A DNA stretch of 64,000 nt from Verrucomicrobia subdivision 6 bacterium (GCA_947466515.1 CANIEM010000001.1:83212-147211); one strand, 5' to 3'; positions 25,091-34,822 are shown, counted from the stretch's first letter. Program-made: numbers and translations. The notes: generated by a model from the sequence alone, not told the origin.

Positions 25091-26071
25091 ATGAAAAAAG
25101 TGTCCCTACTTAACCCTTGTTTAGTCGTTGGGCTGGTCTTGGGATTGTGGATACCGACCATGGCTCAGAGTCAATCCGAGGTCGGCCCGACAAAGGTCAA
25201 TGAGACAAACGAAGTTACTCCTTTGACTTTGCCTGGTGCGGAAACCTTTATTTTCAAAAAGGTAGGGGAGACCGAAATTCGACTTCATGTGGTGAAACCG
25301 AAAGATTGGAAAGTATCCGACAGGAGGCCGTGTTTGGTGTCTTTCTTTGGTGGAGGTTGGAGTAGTGGCACTCCCGCCAAGAGCATCACCTATGCGAAGT
25401 GGGCAGCAGAGTATGGTTTGGTGGGGGTGGCTCCAGATTATCGAACAAAGAAACGGTTTGAGGCTAAGCCGGAGGATTGTGTGGCGGATGGGCGGGCGGC
25501 GGTGCGTTGGATTCAGGAGCATGCGATGGCGTTGGGGATCGATCCAGCGAAGATTGTGGTGCAGGGATCGTCGGCTGGGGGGCATGTAGCGGCGTGGACA
25601 GCGATTCCGGATCCTGTGACGCGCGAGACAAGCTCCGATCCCGTGCCGAATCCTGTTCCGATGGGACTGATTCTTCTCTGGCCAGTGACAGATACGGGAA
25701 CAAACGGGTATGGGGGGCCAAAACGTTTCGGAAATGATGAGGCACGGGCGAACAATCTTTCCGTGACGGGTCGAATGCCTGCCAAGATGCCGCCCGCTCT
25801 GGTGTTTCACGGCACGGCAGACAAGACGGTGAAGTTTGAAAACTCGCAGGCTTTTACGGATAAAATGAAAGCCAATGGGAATTCGTGTGAGTTGGTTGTG
25901 TTTCCCGATGCCCCGCACTCCCCGCAGTCGAGCAAGGAGGGGGAGAAGGGGAAGATCGTAAAAGCCAAGATCGAGGAGGAGAGCCTAAAGTTTTTGGAAA
26001 AGCTTGGATTGGTAAGTCCAGAGCAGGCATCGGCAGGTGCAAAGGCAACGGACAAGGAAGAAGGGGAGTAG
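25091..26071 (+). CDS. Secreted alpha/beta-hydrolase (BD-FAE/acetyl-esterase-like)
   Basis: 326 residues from ATG 25091 (MKKVSLLNP), with a signal peptide ending near MAQS (residues 24-27). The oxyanion-hole strand is SFFGGGW (84-90), the nucleophile elbow GSSAGGH with Ser161, and the His lies in PDAPHSPQ near residue 283. This lineup matches secreted carbohydrate esterases and feruloyl/acetyl esterases of polysaccharide loci. It opens the polysaccharide island and is followed after two bases by the alginate-lyase-family gene. The C-terminus is a charged, Lys/Glu-rich tail (AKATDKEEGE). Confidence 0.8.
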   Translation: MKKVSLLNPCLVVGLVLGLWIPTMAQSQSEVGPTKVNETNEVTPLTLPGAETFIFKKVGETEIRLHVVKPKDWKVSDRRPCLVSFFGGGWSSGTPAKSITYAKWAAEYGLVGVAPDYRTKKRFEAKPEDCVADGRAAVRWIQEHAMALGIDPAKIVVQGSSAGGHVAAWTAIPDPVTRETSSDPVPNPVPMGLILLWPVTDTGTNGYGGPKRFGNDEARANNLSVTGRMPAKMPPALVFHGTADKTVKFENSQAFTDKMKANGNSCELVVFPDAPHSPQSSKEGEKGKIVKAKIEEESLKFLEKLGLVSPEQASAGAKATDKEEGE

Positions 26072-26073
26072 TT

Positions 26074-27291
26074 TTGTTCAGATTCGTTTGCTTTGTCGGT
26101 TTGTGGGGGCTCTGTCTGAACCTTCAGGCGGAAGAAAAACTTCTATTGATGCAGGAGGCTCGGTTGGGGCAGTTAAAATCGGCTTATGAGGGGAAGGAGG
26201 ATCCCAGCCTTCCGCACGAAGCGAAGACGATTACGAAGAAGATCGTGAAAGAGGCGGACAAACGGGTAGGAAAGCCGGTGATCACCATCACGGAGAACGA
26301 AAACCTGCAGGCGAGTAAGGATCCACACGACTACTTCAGCATTGGAAGGTATTTCTGGCCGGATCCAAGCAAGTCGGATGGGTTGCCTTGGATCAATCGG
26401 GATGGGGAGACCAATCCGGATGCGGTGAAAGCATCGGATGAGAAGAAGTTGGGGGAGATGATCCATACGGTGGAGTATCTCGCACTGGCCCATCACCTAA
26501 CGGGGGATGAGAAGTACGGAGCCGAGGCGGCTCGATTTTTGCGGGGCTTCTTTCTGGATGCGGAGACCAAGATGAATCCGCATCTGGATTACGGTCAGAG
26601 TGTTCCCGGGAAGGCAACAGGACGGGGATGGGGACTGATCGATACGAGGGGATTTATGATTCTGCCCGATGTACTGAAGTTGCTGAAAAAGTGCCCTGCG
26701 TGGACAGCGAAAGACCGAGAGGGAATGAAGGCTTGGTGGACGGCTTATGGGAATTGGATGCAGACGAGTAAGATCGGGTTACAGGAAAAAAAGGCACCCA
26801 ATAATCATGGTGCAGCCTACGACGTGCAACTGAGTGCAGTCCTGGTGATGGCGGAGAAAGAGGACGAGGCGAAGAAAGTCTTGGGAGAGTCATTGCCTGC
26901 CCGATTGGACGCTCATATCACCCCGGAAGGGAAACAGCCGAGGGAGTTGGCAAGGACGAAAAGCTGGTCGTACAGCTGCTTTAATCTGAAGAATATTTGC
27001 AAGGGGGCGGTGATGGCCCAGTCGATGGGGATTGATCTATGGAATCACGAAGGGACGGATGGTCGGGGGAGTTTGAGGAAGGCGATGCTTTATCTTGTTC
27101 CTTTTTTGAAAAGGCCCGAGGGCTGGCCGGAGAAGCAGATTACGAAGTTTGATTCGAAGGAGGCTCGTGTTTGGTTGAATGACGGGGCAGTGGTTTATGA
27201 CGACACAGGGATCCGAAGTGCCCAGCAAGAGTTCGCTCCGATGGAGAAAGCCGATGTGACGGATTGGGTTTCGACTCCGGTTCAGAAATGA
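26074..27291 (+). CDS. Alginate-lyase-family protein (alpha-toroid polysaccharide lyase)
   Basis: 405 residues. A signal peptide ends at LNLQA (about residue 19). The sequence matches the alginate lyase Pfam type (PF05426; PL5/PL38-like): DYFSIGRYFWPDPSKSDGLPWINRDGETNPD in the N-terminal half, NNHGAAYD at 243-250 (the Asn-His pair used in catalysis), and RTKSWSYSCFNLKN. Such proteins cleave uronic-acid polymers by beta-elimination in the periplasm or outside the cell. Predicted TTG start at 26074 behind AAGGGGAG, two bases after the esterase stop. Alginate versus glucuronan cannot be decided from sequence alone. Confidence 0.8.
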   Translation: MFRFVCFVGLWGLCLNLQAEEKLLLMQEARLGQLKSAYEGKEDPSLPHEAKTITKKIVKEADKRVGKPVITITENENLQASKDPHDYFSIGRYFWPDPSKSDGLPWINRDGETNPDAVKASDEKKLGEMIHTVEYLALAHHLTGDEKYGAEAARFLRGFFLDAETKMNPHLDYGQSVPGKATGRGWGLIDTRGFMILPDVLKLLKKCPAWTAKDREGMKAWWTAYGNWMQTSKIGLQEKKAPNNHGAAYDVQLSAVLVMAEKEDEAKKVLGESLPARLDAHITPEGKQPRELARTKSWSYSCFNLKNICKGAVMAQSMGIDLWNHEGTDGRGSLRKAMLYLVPFLKRPEGWPEKQITKFDSKEARVWLNDGAVVYDDTGIRSAQQEFAPMEKADVTDWVSTPVQK

Positions 27292-27331
27292 AGTGTCGCG
27301 GACGTCTTTTTTTCGATACTCTTTCCTTTAT

Positions 27332-29392
27332 ATGAAACCTTTTCTCTCCTGCCTCACTTGGGTGCTTTGTCTTGGCATGGCTTCTATTGGGTGGGGTGAA
27401 TCGAAAGAGTCGGCCCATTGGAAAAGTTTTCAGTCGGCGACGGATCGTTCCTTGGCTGAGATCCTGACCGACTACTCCTATGCTGGATATGAGCATGGGG
27501 AGAAGGCTATTCCTGATGTGGAGGGGCCTGTCTTCAAGGTGACCGATTATGGGGCAATTGCGGACGACTTGATTTCGGACGAGGATGCGATTCGGAAAGC
27601 AATTGCGGCGGCGGAAGGGGCGGGAGGCGGTGTGGTCTTATTTCCTGCAGGTAAATTTCTTGTCTTTGCGGATCGCTTTAAGGCCGCGTCGATCCGGATC
27701 GGAAAATCAGGGATAGTGATCCGCGGTGCGGGTTTGGGAAAAGGGGGGACGGTGATTCGGGCGATTCACTCGGGTTATCGAGTGGGACCTTACCCCGTAC
27801 CGAAAGGGACAAAGGATGGTGAAGGTCGGGATGACTGGTCGAAGATTCCTTATATTTTCTTGTTTGAGGGAGCGGAGGGCGGAAAGAAGGAGGCAGGGAA
27901 GTCGGTTACGGGCGCGGTGAAGCGTGGAAGTTTTGCCATACCTGTGAAATCGACGGAGGGTTTTAAGGTGGGGGATTGGGTGGTGCTAAAGGCGGGCACA
28001 CCGAAGTTGGATGCGGAGTTGATGTGTGGATTGCAGCCCGATCCGAGTTGGACCCGAATCATCAAAGATGGCGCTAGCATTAGTGAACTGCACCAAGTGA
28101 AGGAGGTTCAGGGGGAGAGTCTAATTCTGAAAGAGCCGGTGTTGGTGAACTTAGGTGCGGATTTTGAGGCGAAGGTTTCACCGGTGGCGTTGATTGAGCA
28201 GGTGGGGGTGGAGGACATGGCGTTGCAGGGGGGATGGAGGGGAGCATTTGTGCATCATCGTTCGGCTCTGGACGACGAGGGGTGGGATGGAGTTCTTTTT
28301 CATGGGGTGGCGAATGGTTGGGTGCGCAGATGCGCGTTTCTGAATGTGAACACTGGTGTGTATCTGAGGGATTCGGTGCTCTGCTCCATCCTGGACAACC
28401 GATTTGCCGGAAATAAGGGTCATTATGACGTAGCGATTCGATCTAACTGCACCTTCAACTTGACGGGGTTGACGGAGGAGACGTCGTCGCCCCAGCACGG
28501 GGCATCGACGGGAAACCGGTCGGCCGGAACGGTGGTTTGGCGTTGGCTGATGAGCAAAGCCTCCACGGTTGATTCACACGGGAACGGACCTTATGCGACG
28601 CTGATTGATCGGGTGGATGGCGGGACGATGACCCGCAGTGGCGGACCCGCACCCTCTTTTCCCAATCATCTGCGCTGGATGGTGTTCTGGAACTTTTCCT
28701 ACGACAGTGAAGATGAACAGCCGATTAATCTTTGGAACTATGTGAAAGGGAAAGAGGCGAAATTTGTGAAGCCGCTCTTTGTGGGGCTGCACGGAAAACC
28801 TGTGACTTTGATGGCGGAAGCATTGGAGGGGAACGAGTGTCAGGGGGAGAAGGTAACTCCGGAGTCGTTGTACGAGGCTCAATTGGGGTTGCGATTAGGG
28901 AATGTGCCGGATTGGGTGAGATCGGTGCGGAAGGATTGGGAGAAGGTGAAGGCTCTGGAGTTGCCGCCTTACGTGGCAGCGGATATTGAGAAGCACGATT
29001 TGTATGAGGAGGAGTTTTCCTTGGCAGATCTGTTGAAAGATTGGCAGGAGCAGATGGGGAAGCAGGAGCTGGGGTGGGGGGTGCCGATCGAACTTCCAGC
29101 TTCTGTTCCTGAGGTGAAATGGAAGAGGGACTATGTTCTGTTGCGGACGGTTTTGCAGGCGATGGCGACCTATGCGAATCCGATCGGAACAAAGGAGGAG
29201 ACCGTTCCACAGATGAAGCCAAATGTGGAGGTAAAGTCGGGAGAAGTAGTCATTCAGATGCCGATGCAGTCGGATGCAAAGGCACAGAAGAAGAATCAAG
29301 ACGCATTGCGGGTGGCCAAGGAGTTAGCTCCGGCCTGTAAAGGGGTGTTGGTGTCGGACCGGACGAGTTTGAAGTTAACCCTGAAACGTTAA
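27332..29392 (+). CDS. Secreted right-handed beta-helix protein (pectate-lyase superfamily)
   Basis: 686 residues from ATG 27332 (MKPFLSC), signal peptide ending near SIGWG (about residue 22). The pectate_lyase_3 entry motif FKVTDYGAIADDLISDEDAIRKAI is followed by GGGVVLFPAGKFLV and repeated beta-helix rungs (GIVIRGAGLGKGGTVIR, VEDMALQGG, LDNRFAGN). The last 200 residues form a separate domain of unknown function. It is likely a lyase or hydrolase acting on an acidic polysaccharide. Sequence between 27293 and 27332 is in frame but lacks a signal-like start. It ends four bases into the convergent DUF2264 gene. Confidence 0.75.
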   Translation: MKPFLSCLTWVLCLGMASIGWGESKESAHWKSFQSATDRSLAEILTDYSYAGYEHGEKAIPDVEGPVFKVTDYGAIADDLISDEDAIRKAIAAAEGAGGGVVLFPAGKFLVFADRFKAASIRIGKSGIVIRGAGLGKGGTVIRAIHSGYRVGPYPVPKGTKDGEGRDDWSKIPYIFLFEGAEGGKKEAGKSVTGAVKRGSFAIPVKSTEGFKVGDWVVLKAGTPKLDAELMCGLQPDPSWTRIIKDGASISELHQVKEVQGESLILKEPVLVNLGADFEAKVSPVALIEQVGVEDMALQGGWRGAFVHHRSALDDEGWDGVLFHGVANGWVRRCAFLNVNTGVYLRDSVLCSILDNRFAGNKGHYDVAIRSNCTFNLTGLTEETSSPQHGASTGNRSAGTVVWRWLMSKASTVDSHGNGPYATLIDRVDGGTMTRSGGPAPSFPNHLRWMVFWNFSYDSEDEQPINLWNYVKGKEAKFVKPLFVGLHGKPVTLMAEALEGNECQGEKVTPESLYEAQLGLRLGNVPDWVRSVRKDWEKVKALELPPYVAADIEKHDLYEEEFSLADLLKDWQEQMGKQELGWGVPIELPASVPEVKWKRDYVLLRTVLQAMATYANPIGTKEETVPQMKPNVEVKSGEVVIQMPMQSDAKAQKKNQDALRVAKELAPACKGVLVSDRTSLKLTLKR

Positions 29393-31281
29393 ACCTTCGG
29401 GAGGGAGTGGTGGCGAAGGGTCCACGTCTGGGAAGATTTGTTTTTCAGAGTCCAGTGGCCTGCTTTGGATTCTGAGAGTTCCCAACTGTCCAATGGGGAG
29501 GTGATGGGAGCGACGGCGTGGAGGGCAACCAGGCATCCGTTTCCTGTGTTGAGTTTAGTTTGGAGATAAGGGGTGAGGCTGTTGGGGCCGTAGATTTGGG
29601 TACGGGGTTGTTTAGGTGCGGTGACGTGGCGGGAGTTGGCGTTTTCGAATCCGTTGATAGAACGGAGAACAGCGTGGTGGGTCGCATTTTTCCAGGAGAT
29701 GGTTGGGAAGGACGAGGATTCCTTGAGATCAGACGATTTCTTGGATGCGAGGCTTTGGCCTCCGAGGAGAAGACGGGAGGATTTTTTGCACTGGTAGAGA
29801 TGAAGGTGAAACTGCCAAGGTCCGTTCCACCACAGATGGGTTTCGATTTCGACGGAGTCTCCGAGATGGTAGGAGCAGGCCAGGTGATCTTTTTCGACGG
29901 CAAGGGAGCGGGTCTGCTGTCGTCCGTGCAGGGAACCATCCTCCATCTGGGCTGTGAGGGAGGAGTCGATCGGGTAAAGACCTTCGGGAAGCTGGACATC
30001 GAAGCCGACGCCGGTGCGGTAGAAGAGTTTGCCCCATTTATAGGGGCCGAAGACGGTATTGGAGGTGGAGATGGCAGTGCCTGCGTTGAGGAGTTCGATT
30101 TCGCCTTCGATCGAGCGAACGACCAGTTCGGCGGTGGGGATTGGGTGGGAAAAGTCGGAGTTTTCGGAAGGAAGCGGTTGTTCCGAGTCCTGCCAGAATG
30201 GGGATGAGGGGGGGAGAAGAAGTGGGGCGAGACCTTTGGCGGCCCAGTAGGGGGAGCCACCGCAGGAGTATCGTTCGGTGAGGGGGAGAAATTCATCGAT
30301 CCAACCGAGGCTAAGGAGGCCTTGCGATTGAAAGATGGGTTGGCTCCAGAAAAAGTGGAGATTTTTTGAAGAAATTCGTCGGGCCAGGCCTGGGGGTACG
30401 GAGGAGGCGCCGCACATTTCGGCCAGAGCGAAGGGGGCGACAGCGTTGAAGCGGTAGGTGAGGGATCGGCCGAAGGGAACATTTTCACCGGAGGTGGCAA
30501 AGAAGTGGGCGTAGTCGGGAAGAAACTCGCGGGTGAAGTTCTGCCAGCGTTTGGTGCGGGTGGAATCGTTTTGGCCGAAGAGCCGTCCCCACCAGAGGCC
30601 GTAGTAGTGGAAAGCGTAGGCGTTGTAGTAGTCGACCGTTTGGTTGGATCCGTCGCGAAACCATCCTTTGCCGATGGCCATGGTTTCGAGCGTATCGAAC
30701 CATTGGTTGATCTGAGGGGAGTCGGTTTTTTGACCAAAGCCTTCTTTATCCAGGAAGGAAAGGGTGAGGACGCCGAAGAAGAGGTGATTGTTGGGGTGGA
30801 GTTTAGTGCCGCGAACGGAGGCGAACCATCGGGCGACCTGCTCTTTTTCTTTTTGGGACAAGGGATCCCATAGAAATTCTCGGGCGATTTCTAGGGCTAA
30901 GACGAGGGCGGCCATTTCGACGGTGTGTTGGTGATGGTCTTGGGTGGGACCCCAGTATTCTGGTGAGGAGGGGTTGGTCCCGAGAAGGAGGGCTTGGCGG
31001 ACCCAATCGGCAATCGTTTTACGCGAGAGGGATTCGGGTGCTGCGGCGGGGAAGGTGGTGGGGGTGGCTTGAAGCCAGTGGGCGGCCCAGAGGCAGGGGC
31101 GGGAGAAGGATTCGAGGCGATCAGCTTGAGGACTGTGGCTACTTGGTTTTCCGAGGATGGGCAGGTCGGCCTTGCCCGGTTTCATTAGTTTGGCCAAGGG
31201 GCGGAGTCCCTCTTCGGCCACGCGGAGCCAGTCGAAATATCCCCAGGATGGATCTGGGGAAGTTTCGGTTTTTTTTACCAC
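29389..31281 (-). CDS. DUF2264 family protein (putative uronate glycoside processing)
   Basis: About 630 residues. DUF2264 motifs are clear: EYWGPTQDHHQHTVEMAALVLAL, REFLWDPLSQKEKEQVARWF, GWFRDGSNQTVDYYNAYAFHYYGLWW and FGRSLTYRF. The N-terminal half should fold as an (alpha/alpha) barrel; the C-terminal half is beta-rich. Family members sit in polysaccharide loci and are thought to act on unsaturated or modified uronides, but the reaction is not established. No signal peptide is seen. The longest frame starts at 31353 inside the upstream gene; GTG 31281, behind AAGGAGAA, is preferred and leaves a seven-base overlap. Confidence 0.82.
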   Translation of the reverse strand: MVKKTETSPDPSWGYFDWLRVAEEGLRPLAKLMKPGKADLPILGKPSSHSPQADRLESFSRPCLWAAHWLQATPTTFPAAAPESLSRKTIADWVRQALLLGTNPSSPEYWGPTQDHHQHTVEMAALVLALEIAREFLWDPLSQKEKEQVARWFASVRGTKLHPNNHLFFGVLTLSFLDKEGFGQKTDSPQINQWFDTLETMAIGKGWFRDGSNQTVDYYNAYAFHYYGLWWGRLFGQNDSTRTKRWQNFTREFLPDYAHFFATSGENVPFGRSLTYRFNAVAPFALAEMCGASSVPPGLARRISSKNLHFFWSQPIFQSQGLLSLGWIDEFLPLTERYSCGGSPYWAAKGLAPLLLPPSSPFWQDSEQPLPSENSDFSHPIPTAELVVRSIEGEIELLNAGTAISTSNTVFGPYKWGKLFYRTGVGFDVQLPEGLYPIDSSLTAQMEDGSLHGRQQTRSLAVEKDHLACSYHLGDSVEIETHLWWNGPWQFHLHLYQCKKSSRLLLGGQSLASKKSSDLKESSSFPTISWKNATHHAVLRSINGFENANSRHVTAPKQPRTQIYGPNSLTPYLQTKLNTGNGCLVALHAVAPITSPLDSWELSESKAGHWTLKNKSSQTWTLRHHSLPKV

Positions 31282-32108
31282 CACTTCTCCTTTTGGCAGG
31301 CGGTGAGGGCGTCCTGAATCGGAGTGAGATAGGGATGCCACATTTTTTCCCATTCGAGCGATACGGCTCCGTCAAAGTTGTCCTTACGGAGGAGGTCGAG
31401 AACTTGGCGGGCGGGCATTTCGCCGGTTCCGGGCAGGACATAGGTGTAGGGGTGGCGGGCGGAGGGTTGGAGGATGCTGTCCTTGATGTGGACGTGGCGG
31501 GTGTGGGGCTTGAGATGTTTCCAACTATCGGCGGGTGTTTCTCCAGCGAGGCGCCAGGTGTGGTGGGAGTCCCAGATGATCGGATGGGTGCGGCCGAGGA
31601 GTTCGAAAAGCTTGAGGAGGGGAGGTGAGGCGGAGAAGGCGTCGTGGGTTTCGATGAGGATTTCGACCTGCCAGCTGTTTTTCTTTTTTTGTTCCTGCCA
31701 CCAGTTCAGGACTTCCACGGCTTGGCGGTAGTTTTCGTCTGTGAGGGGGGTGCCCCAGGTGCCGCCTCCGAAGATGCGAAGGTAGGGAGTGCCGATCTGC
31801 TCGGCGAGTTGGGCAAAGGAGAGAAGAGTGGTGCGCCCGGCTTCGGTGTCGCCGACGAGTTTAAAGGAGGTGCCGAGGACGCGGGCGGGATGGCTGGCAA
31901 GGGAAGTGCGGATAGCGGGGAGGCCACCGGGTTGTTCGGGGAGATAGGTGGGGAGATCGATCCGGTTTTCGAGAGAGCGGAGTTCGAGGCAGTCGATGGA
32001 GAAATGGTCGGCGAGGGCTAGGACTTGGGGAAGATTGAGCTCCGTGCATCCCATTGTAGAAAAGCAGCTGAGAAAGGGGCGAGGGTTACGTGGCGCGGTC
32101 ATAGACAT
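31275..32108 (-). CDS. Sugar phosphate isomerase/epimerase (xylose-isomerase-like TIM barrel)
   Basis: 277 residues. The AP-endonuclease-2/xylose-isomerase-like barrel is seen in CLELRSLENR, YLRIFGGGTWG, VEILIETHDAFS (metal-binding Glu), PIIWDSHHTWRL (Asp and His), RHVHIKDSI and GAVSLEWEKMW (last Glu). These are the four metal-ligand strands of the family, so an isomerase or epimerase acting on a keto-sugar or keto-acid is likely. It is the middle gene of the three-gene minus-strand operon, overlapping both neighbours. Confidence 0.85.
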   Translation of the reverse strand: MSMTAPRNPRPFLSCFSTMGCTELNLPQVLALADHFSIDCLELRSLENRIDLPTYLPEQPGGLPAIRTSLASHPARVLGTSFKLVGDTEAGRTTLLSFAQLAEQIGTPYLRIFGGGTWGTPLTDENYRQAVEVLNWWQEQKKKNSWQVEILIETHDAFSASPPLLKLFELLGRTHPIIWDSHHTWRLAGETPADSWKHLKPHTRHVHIKDSILQPSARHPYTYVLPGTGEMPARQVLDLLRKDNFDGAVSLEWEKMWHPYLTPIQDALTACQKEKWW

Positions 32109-33111
32109 CGAGGGTAATCAAAGATTGAAGAGGTTTGCCCTGAAGGAAGCTCTGGAGATTCTCGATGGCGAAAGAGGCGGTATCTTGACGGCGGTCCTTG
32201 GTGGGGCCGGCGATATGGGGAAGGAGGGCGATGTTGGAGAGACCGCGGAGGGGGGAGTCTTTGGGAAGGGGTTCGGTTTCGTAAACATCGAGGCCGATTT
32301 GGAGGTCGGACACGCGTTCACGGGCAACACGGATCAGGGCGGCTTCGTCGACGACGGCGCCACGACCGATGTTGATGAAAGTGCCGCCGGGGCGGATCGA
32401 GCGAAGGAGTTTTTCGGTCACGATATGGTGATTTTTTTCGGTGTAGGGGGCGAGTTCGACAATGATGTCGTGTTGGGTGAAAAGGTTTTCGAGGGAGGTT
32501 GAGCGGGTGACGCCATATTTCTGAAAGACGGCATCTGGGACGCTGGGGGAGAAGGCGGAGATGGAGACACCGAAAGGACGGAGGAGGGGGATTAGTTCTT
32601 GGGCGATAGCGCCGAAACCGTGGAGGCCGATGCTTCGACAGAAGAGGCTTTGGGTAACGGTTTTCATGCCGTCTTTCCAGGCTCCGTCTCGGTGCATGGC
32701 GACGTTCCAGTGAGCGGAACGGCGCATGGCGGAGAGAATGAGGAGGAGACCGCATTCGGAGATGGTGCGGCTGACCGAGTTGCCCCAGTTGGTCACTTGT
32801 AGACCTTTTTCGATGAGAGTGCGGGGGACTAATTTGCGGACGCTACCTGCGAGATAGGCGACGTAGCGGAGTTGGCCTGGACCTCCGACGGGAAGATGGG
32901 AGGGAAGAGGGGGGCAACCCCAAGCGCAGAGAAGGGCTTCAGCTTTTGAATCGACGATCTGTTTCGGCCAACTGGCGGGATCGGCTAGGGGAAGAGGAAG
33001 CAGTGCTTGGCGCAGGGAAAGGGAATCGAGATTTGCCTGTACTGAGCTAGGTAAAAAATCATCCCGCTCGGCTTGAGTGAGGGCAGTAAGGACAACTGGA
33101 GCAGACATCAC
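32086..33111 (-). CDS. D-isomer-specific 2-hydroxyacid dehydrogenase
   Basis: 341 residues. The C-terminal NAD-binding domain has GLHGFGAIAQ (GxxGxGxxx), then NIGRGAVVDEAAL with the catalytic Arg, GLDVYETEPLP with the Glu, and LLPHIAGPT with the catalytic His. This is the R-E-H triad of the family. It may reduce or oxidise a 2-keto-sugar acid released by uronate catabolism. It is first in the minus-strand operon inside the polysaccharide island and its end overlaps the isomerase gene by 23 bases. Confidence 0.88.
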   Translation of the reverse strand: MMSAPVVLTALTQAERDDFLPSSVQANLDSLSLRQALLPLPLADPASWPKQIVDSKAEALLCAWGCPPLPSHLPVGGPGQLRYVAYLAGSVRKLVPRTLIEKGLQVTNWGNSVSRTISECGLLLILSAMRRSAHWNVAMHRDGAWKDGMKTVTQSLFCRSIGLHGFGAIAQELIPLLRPFGVSISAFSPSVPDAVFQKYGVTRSTSLENLFTQHDIIVELAPYTEKNHHIVTEKLLRSIRPGGTFINIGRGAVVDEAALIRVARERVSDLQIGLDVYETEPLPKDSPLRGLSNIALLPHIAGPTKDRRQDTASFAIENLQSFLQGKPLQSLITLDVYDRAT

Positions 33112-33272
33112 GAGAACCTATGGGAAAAAGTGAGGTGAATCACGCAAAAGTAATATTGCGAATCGAAGTTCATTTATATCTTAGAGTGGGGAGGGGATAG
33201 AGAAATTAATAAAAAATGTTTTACCCGTTATCCAAGTGTATCTTTTTCGTATAAAATAAGGTACGCTTGTAC

Positions 33273-34805
33273 ATGAAAAAATTCCTATTAACTCTCTGTT
33301 TTGGATTGCTACTTTGTCATTTGGGAGTTCAAGGGGCGACGCAGCGTCCGAATGTTCTTTTTATTGCAGTGGATGATCTGAAACCTGTCCTGGGCTGTTA
33401 CGGAGATAAGCTGGCGAAGACCCCGAACATGGACAAGTTAGCGGCGCGCGGGATGTTGTTTGAAAAGGCGTATGTGAATCAGGCGGTGTGTGCGCCTTCG
33501 CGCAACTCTTTGATGCTGGGCATCCGACCTCAAACGATGGGGCTTTATGATTTGAAGACCTATTTCCGCGATATTCCGCCTTATTCCAACGCCGTCACCA
33601 TGGGTCAGACCTTCATGAAAAATGGGTATGTAGCCCAATCGCTAGGAAAAATTTACCATGCGAGTTTGAACGACAAGGCTTCTTGGTCGATTCCGAGTTG
33701 GGAAGCTAAGGGCGAGACCTATGCCATCGAGGAAAACCGCTCTCCTATGGGAGAAAAAAAAGGAACTACGACTGAGGCCGGGGAAGTTGAAGACAATTAC
33801 TATGCTGATGGAAAAATTGCGGATGAAGCCGTGGTGCGCCTGAAGCAGTTCAAGGCAAAGCCTGAGCAACCGTTTCTCATGATGGTGGGCTTTCACAAGC
33901 CTCATCTGCCCTTTGTGGCTCCCAAAAAATATTGGGATCAGTTTAAGCCCGAGCAATTTTCTTTGCCAGAGTTTCGGACGGCTCCTGAGGGTTCGCCCGC
34001 CTATGCTCTCGGAGAGTCGGGAGAGATCATGCAGTATCAGAAGTTGCCGGTGGATAAATTACCGTTCCCAGATGATTTCGCCCGCCACTTGATTCACGGA
34101 TATTATGCGGCGACGAGCTATACCGATGCGCAGATTGGAAAAGTGATCGCGGCACTGGACGAGCTGGGTATGGCAGAGAATACGATCATTGTTCTTTGGG
34201 GGGATCACGGTTGGCATCTGGGAGATCACGGGAAATGGTGCAAACACACCAACTACGAGGAGGCGACTCGGATTCCGATTTTGATCAGCGGTCCTGAGAT
34301 TAAACCGGGTCAACGCACCTCTGCCCTGATCGAAACGGTTGATCTCTATCCCACTCTGTTGGAGTTGACTGGGCAGTCTACTCCGGAGACCGGAATTCCA
34401 GGAATGGGTTTGGATGGGAAAAGCGTGGTACCGATTTTGAAGGATCCGAAAGCGAAGGTGAACGACTATGTGTTTCATGCGTATCCGCGAGCAGAAAAAA
34501 CGGATGATACGAAGAGGAAACTGATCGGAAGGGCAGTGAGGAATGATCGATATCGTCTGGTCGAGTGGAAAGAGCCTAACGATCCGGCAGAGAAAGCGGC
34601 CATCGAGCTGTACGACTATCAGACCGATCCGCTGGAGAAAAAGAATCTGGCCAAAGAGAATCCTGATTTAGTCGCCCAGCTTCGAGCTGTTTTGGCTAAA
34701 CTCCCCGAGGCCAAACCCCAAATGGGTGGTGAAGGCGCCCCCGAATCAGGGTACGAAAAGAAGGCTAAGAAAAAGAAGAAGGATAAGGCAGGGGACGGCG
34801 AGTAA
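33273..34805 (+). CDS. Secreted sulfatase, iduronate-2-sulfatase-like
   Basis: 510 residues. ATG 33273 (MKKFLLTLCF) opens a signal peptide ending GVQGA near residue 22. The active-site motif is C-A-P-S-R at 73-77 (VCAPSRNS), the Cys-type formylglycine site matured by an FGE enzyme. DDLKPVLGCYGD and GFHKPHLPF, plus WGDHGWHLGDHGKW, hold the metal and catalytic residues of type I sulfatases and resemble the iduronate-2-sulfatase group (S1_7). The protein ends in a lysine-rich tail (KKAKKKKKDKAGDGE). A TATAAAAT lies 20 bases upstream, with a weak -35. Confidence 0.9.
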   Translation: MKKFLLTLCFGLLLCHLGVQGATQRPNVLFIAVDDLKPVLGCYGDKLAKTPNMDKLAARGMLFEKAYVNQAVCAPSRNSLMLGIRPQTMGLYDLKTYFRDIPPYSNAVTMGQTFMKNGYVAQSLGKIYHASLNDKASWSIPSWEAKGETYAIEENRSPMGEKKGTTTEAGEVEDNYYADGKIADEAVVRLKQFKAKPEQPFLMMVGFHKPHLPFVAPKKYWDQFKPEQFSLPEFRTAPEGSPAYALGESGEIMQYQKLPVDKLPFPDDFARHLIHGYYAATSYTDAQIGKVIAALDELGMAENTIIVLWGDHGWHLGDHGKWCKHTNYEEATRIPILISGPEIKPGQRTSALIETVDLYPTLLELTGQSTPETGIPGMGLDGKSVVPILKDPKAKVNDYVFHAYPRAEKTDDTKRKLIGRAVRNDRYRLVEWKEPNDPAEKAAIELYDYQTDPLEKKNLAKENPDLVAQLRAVLAKLPEAKPQMGGEGAPESGYEKKAKKKKKDKAGDGE

Positions 34806-34822
34806 AACAAAGAGGATCATTC

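Noticed and set aside
29445..30737. 430-codon minus-strand frame inside the DUF2264 gene
   Set aside because: Pro/Ser/Thr-rich off-frame translation; DUF2264 motifs are in the other frame.
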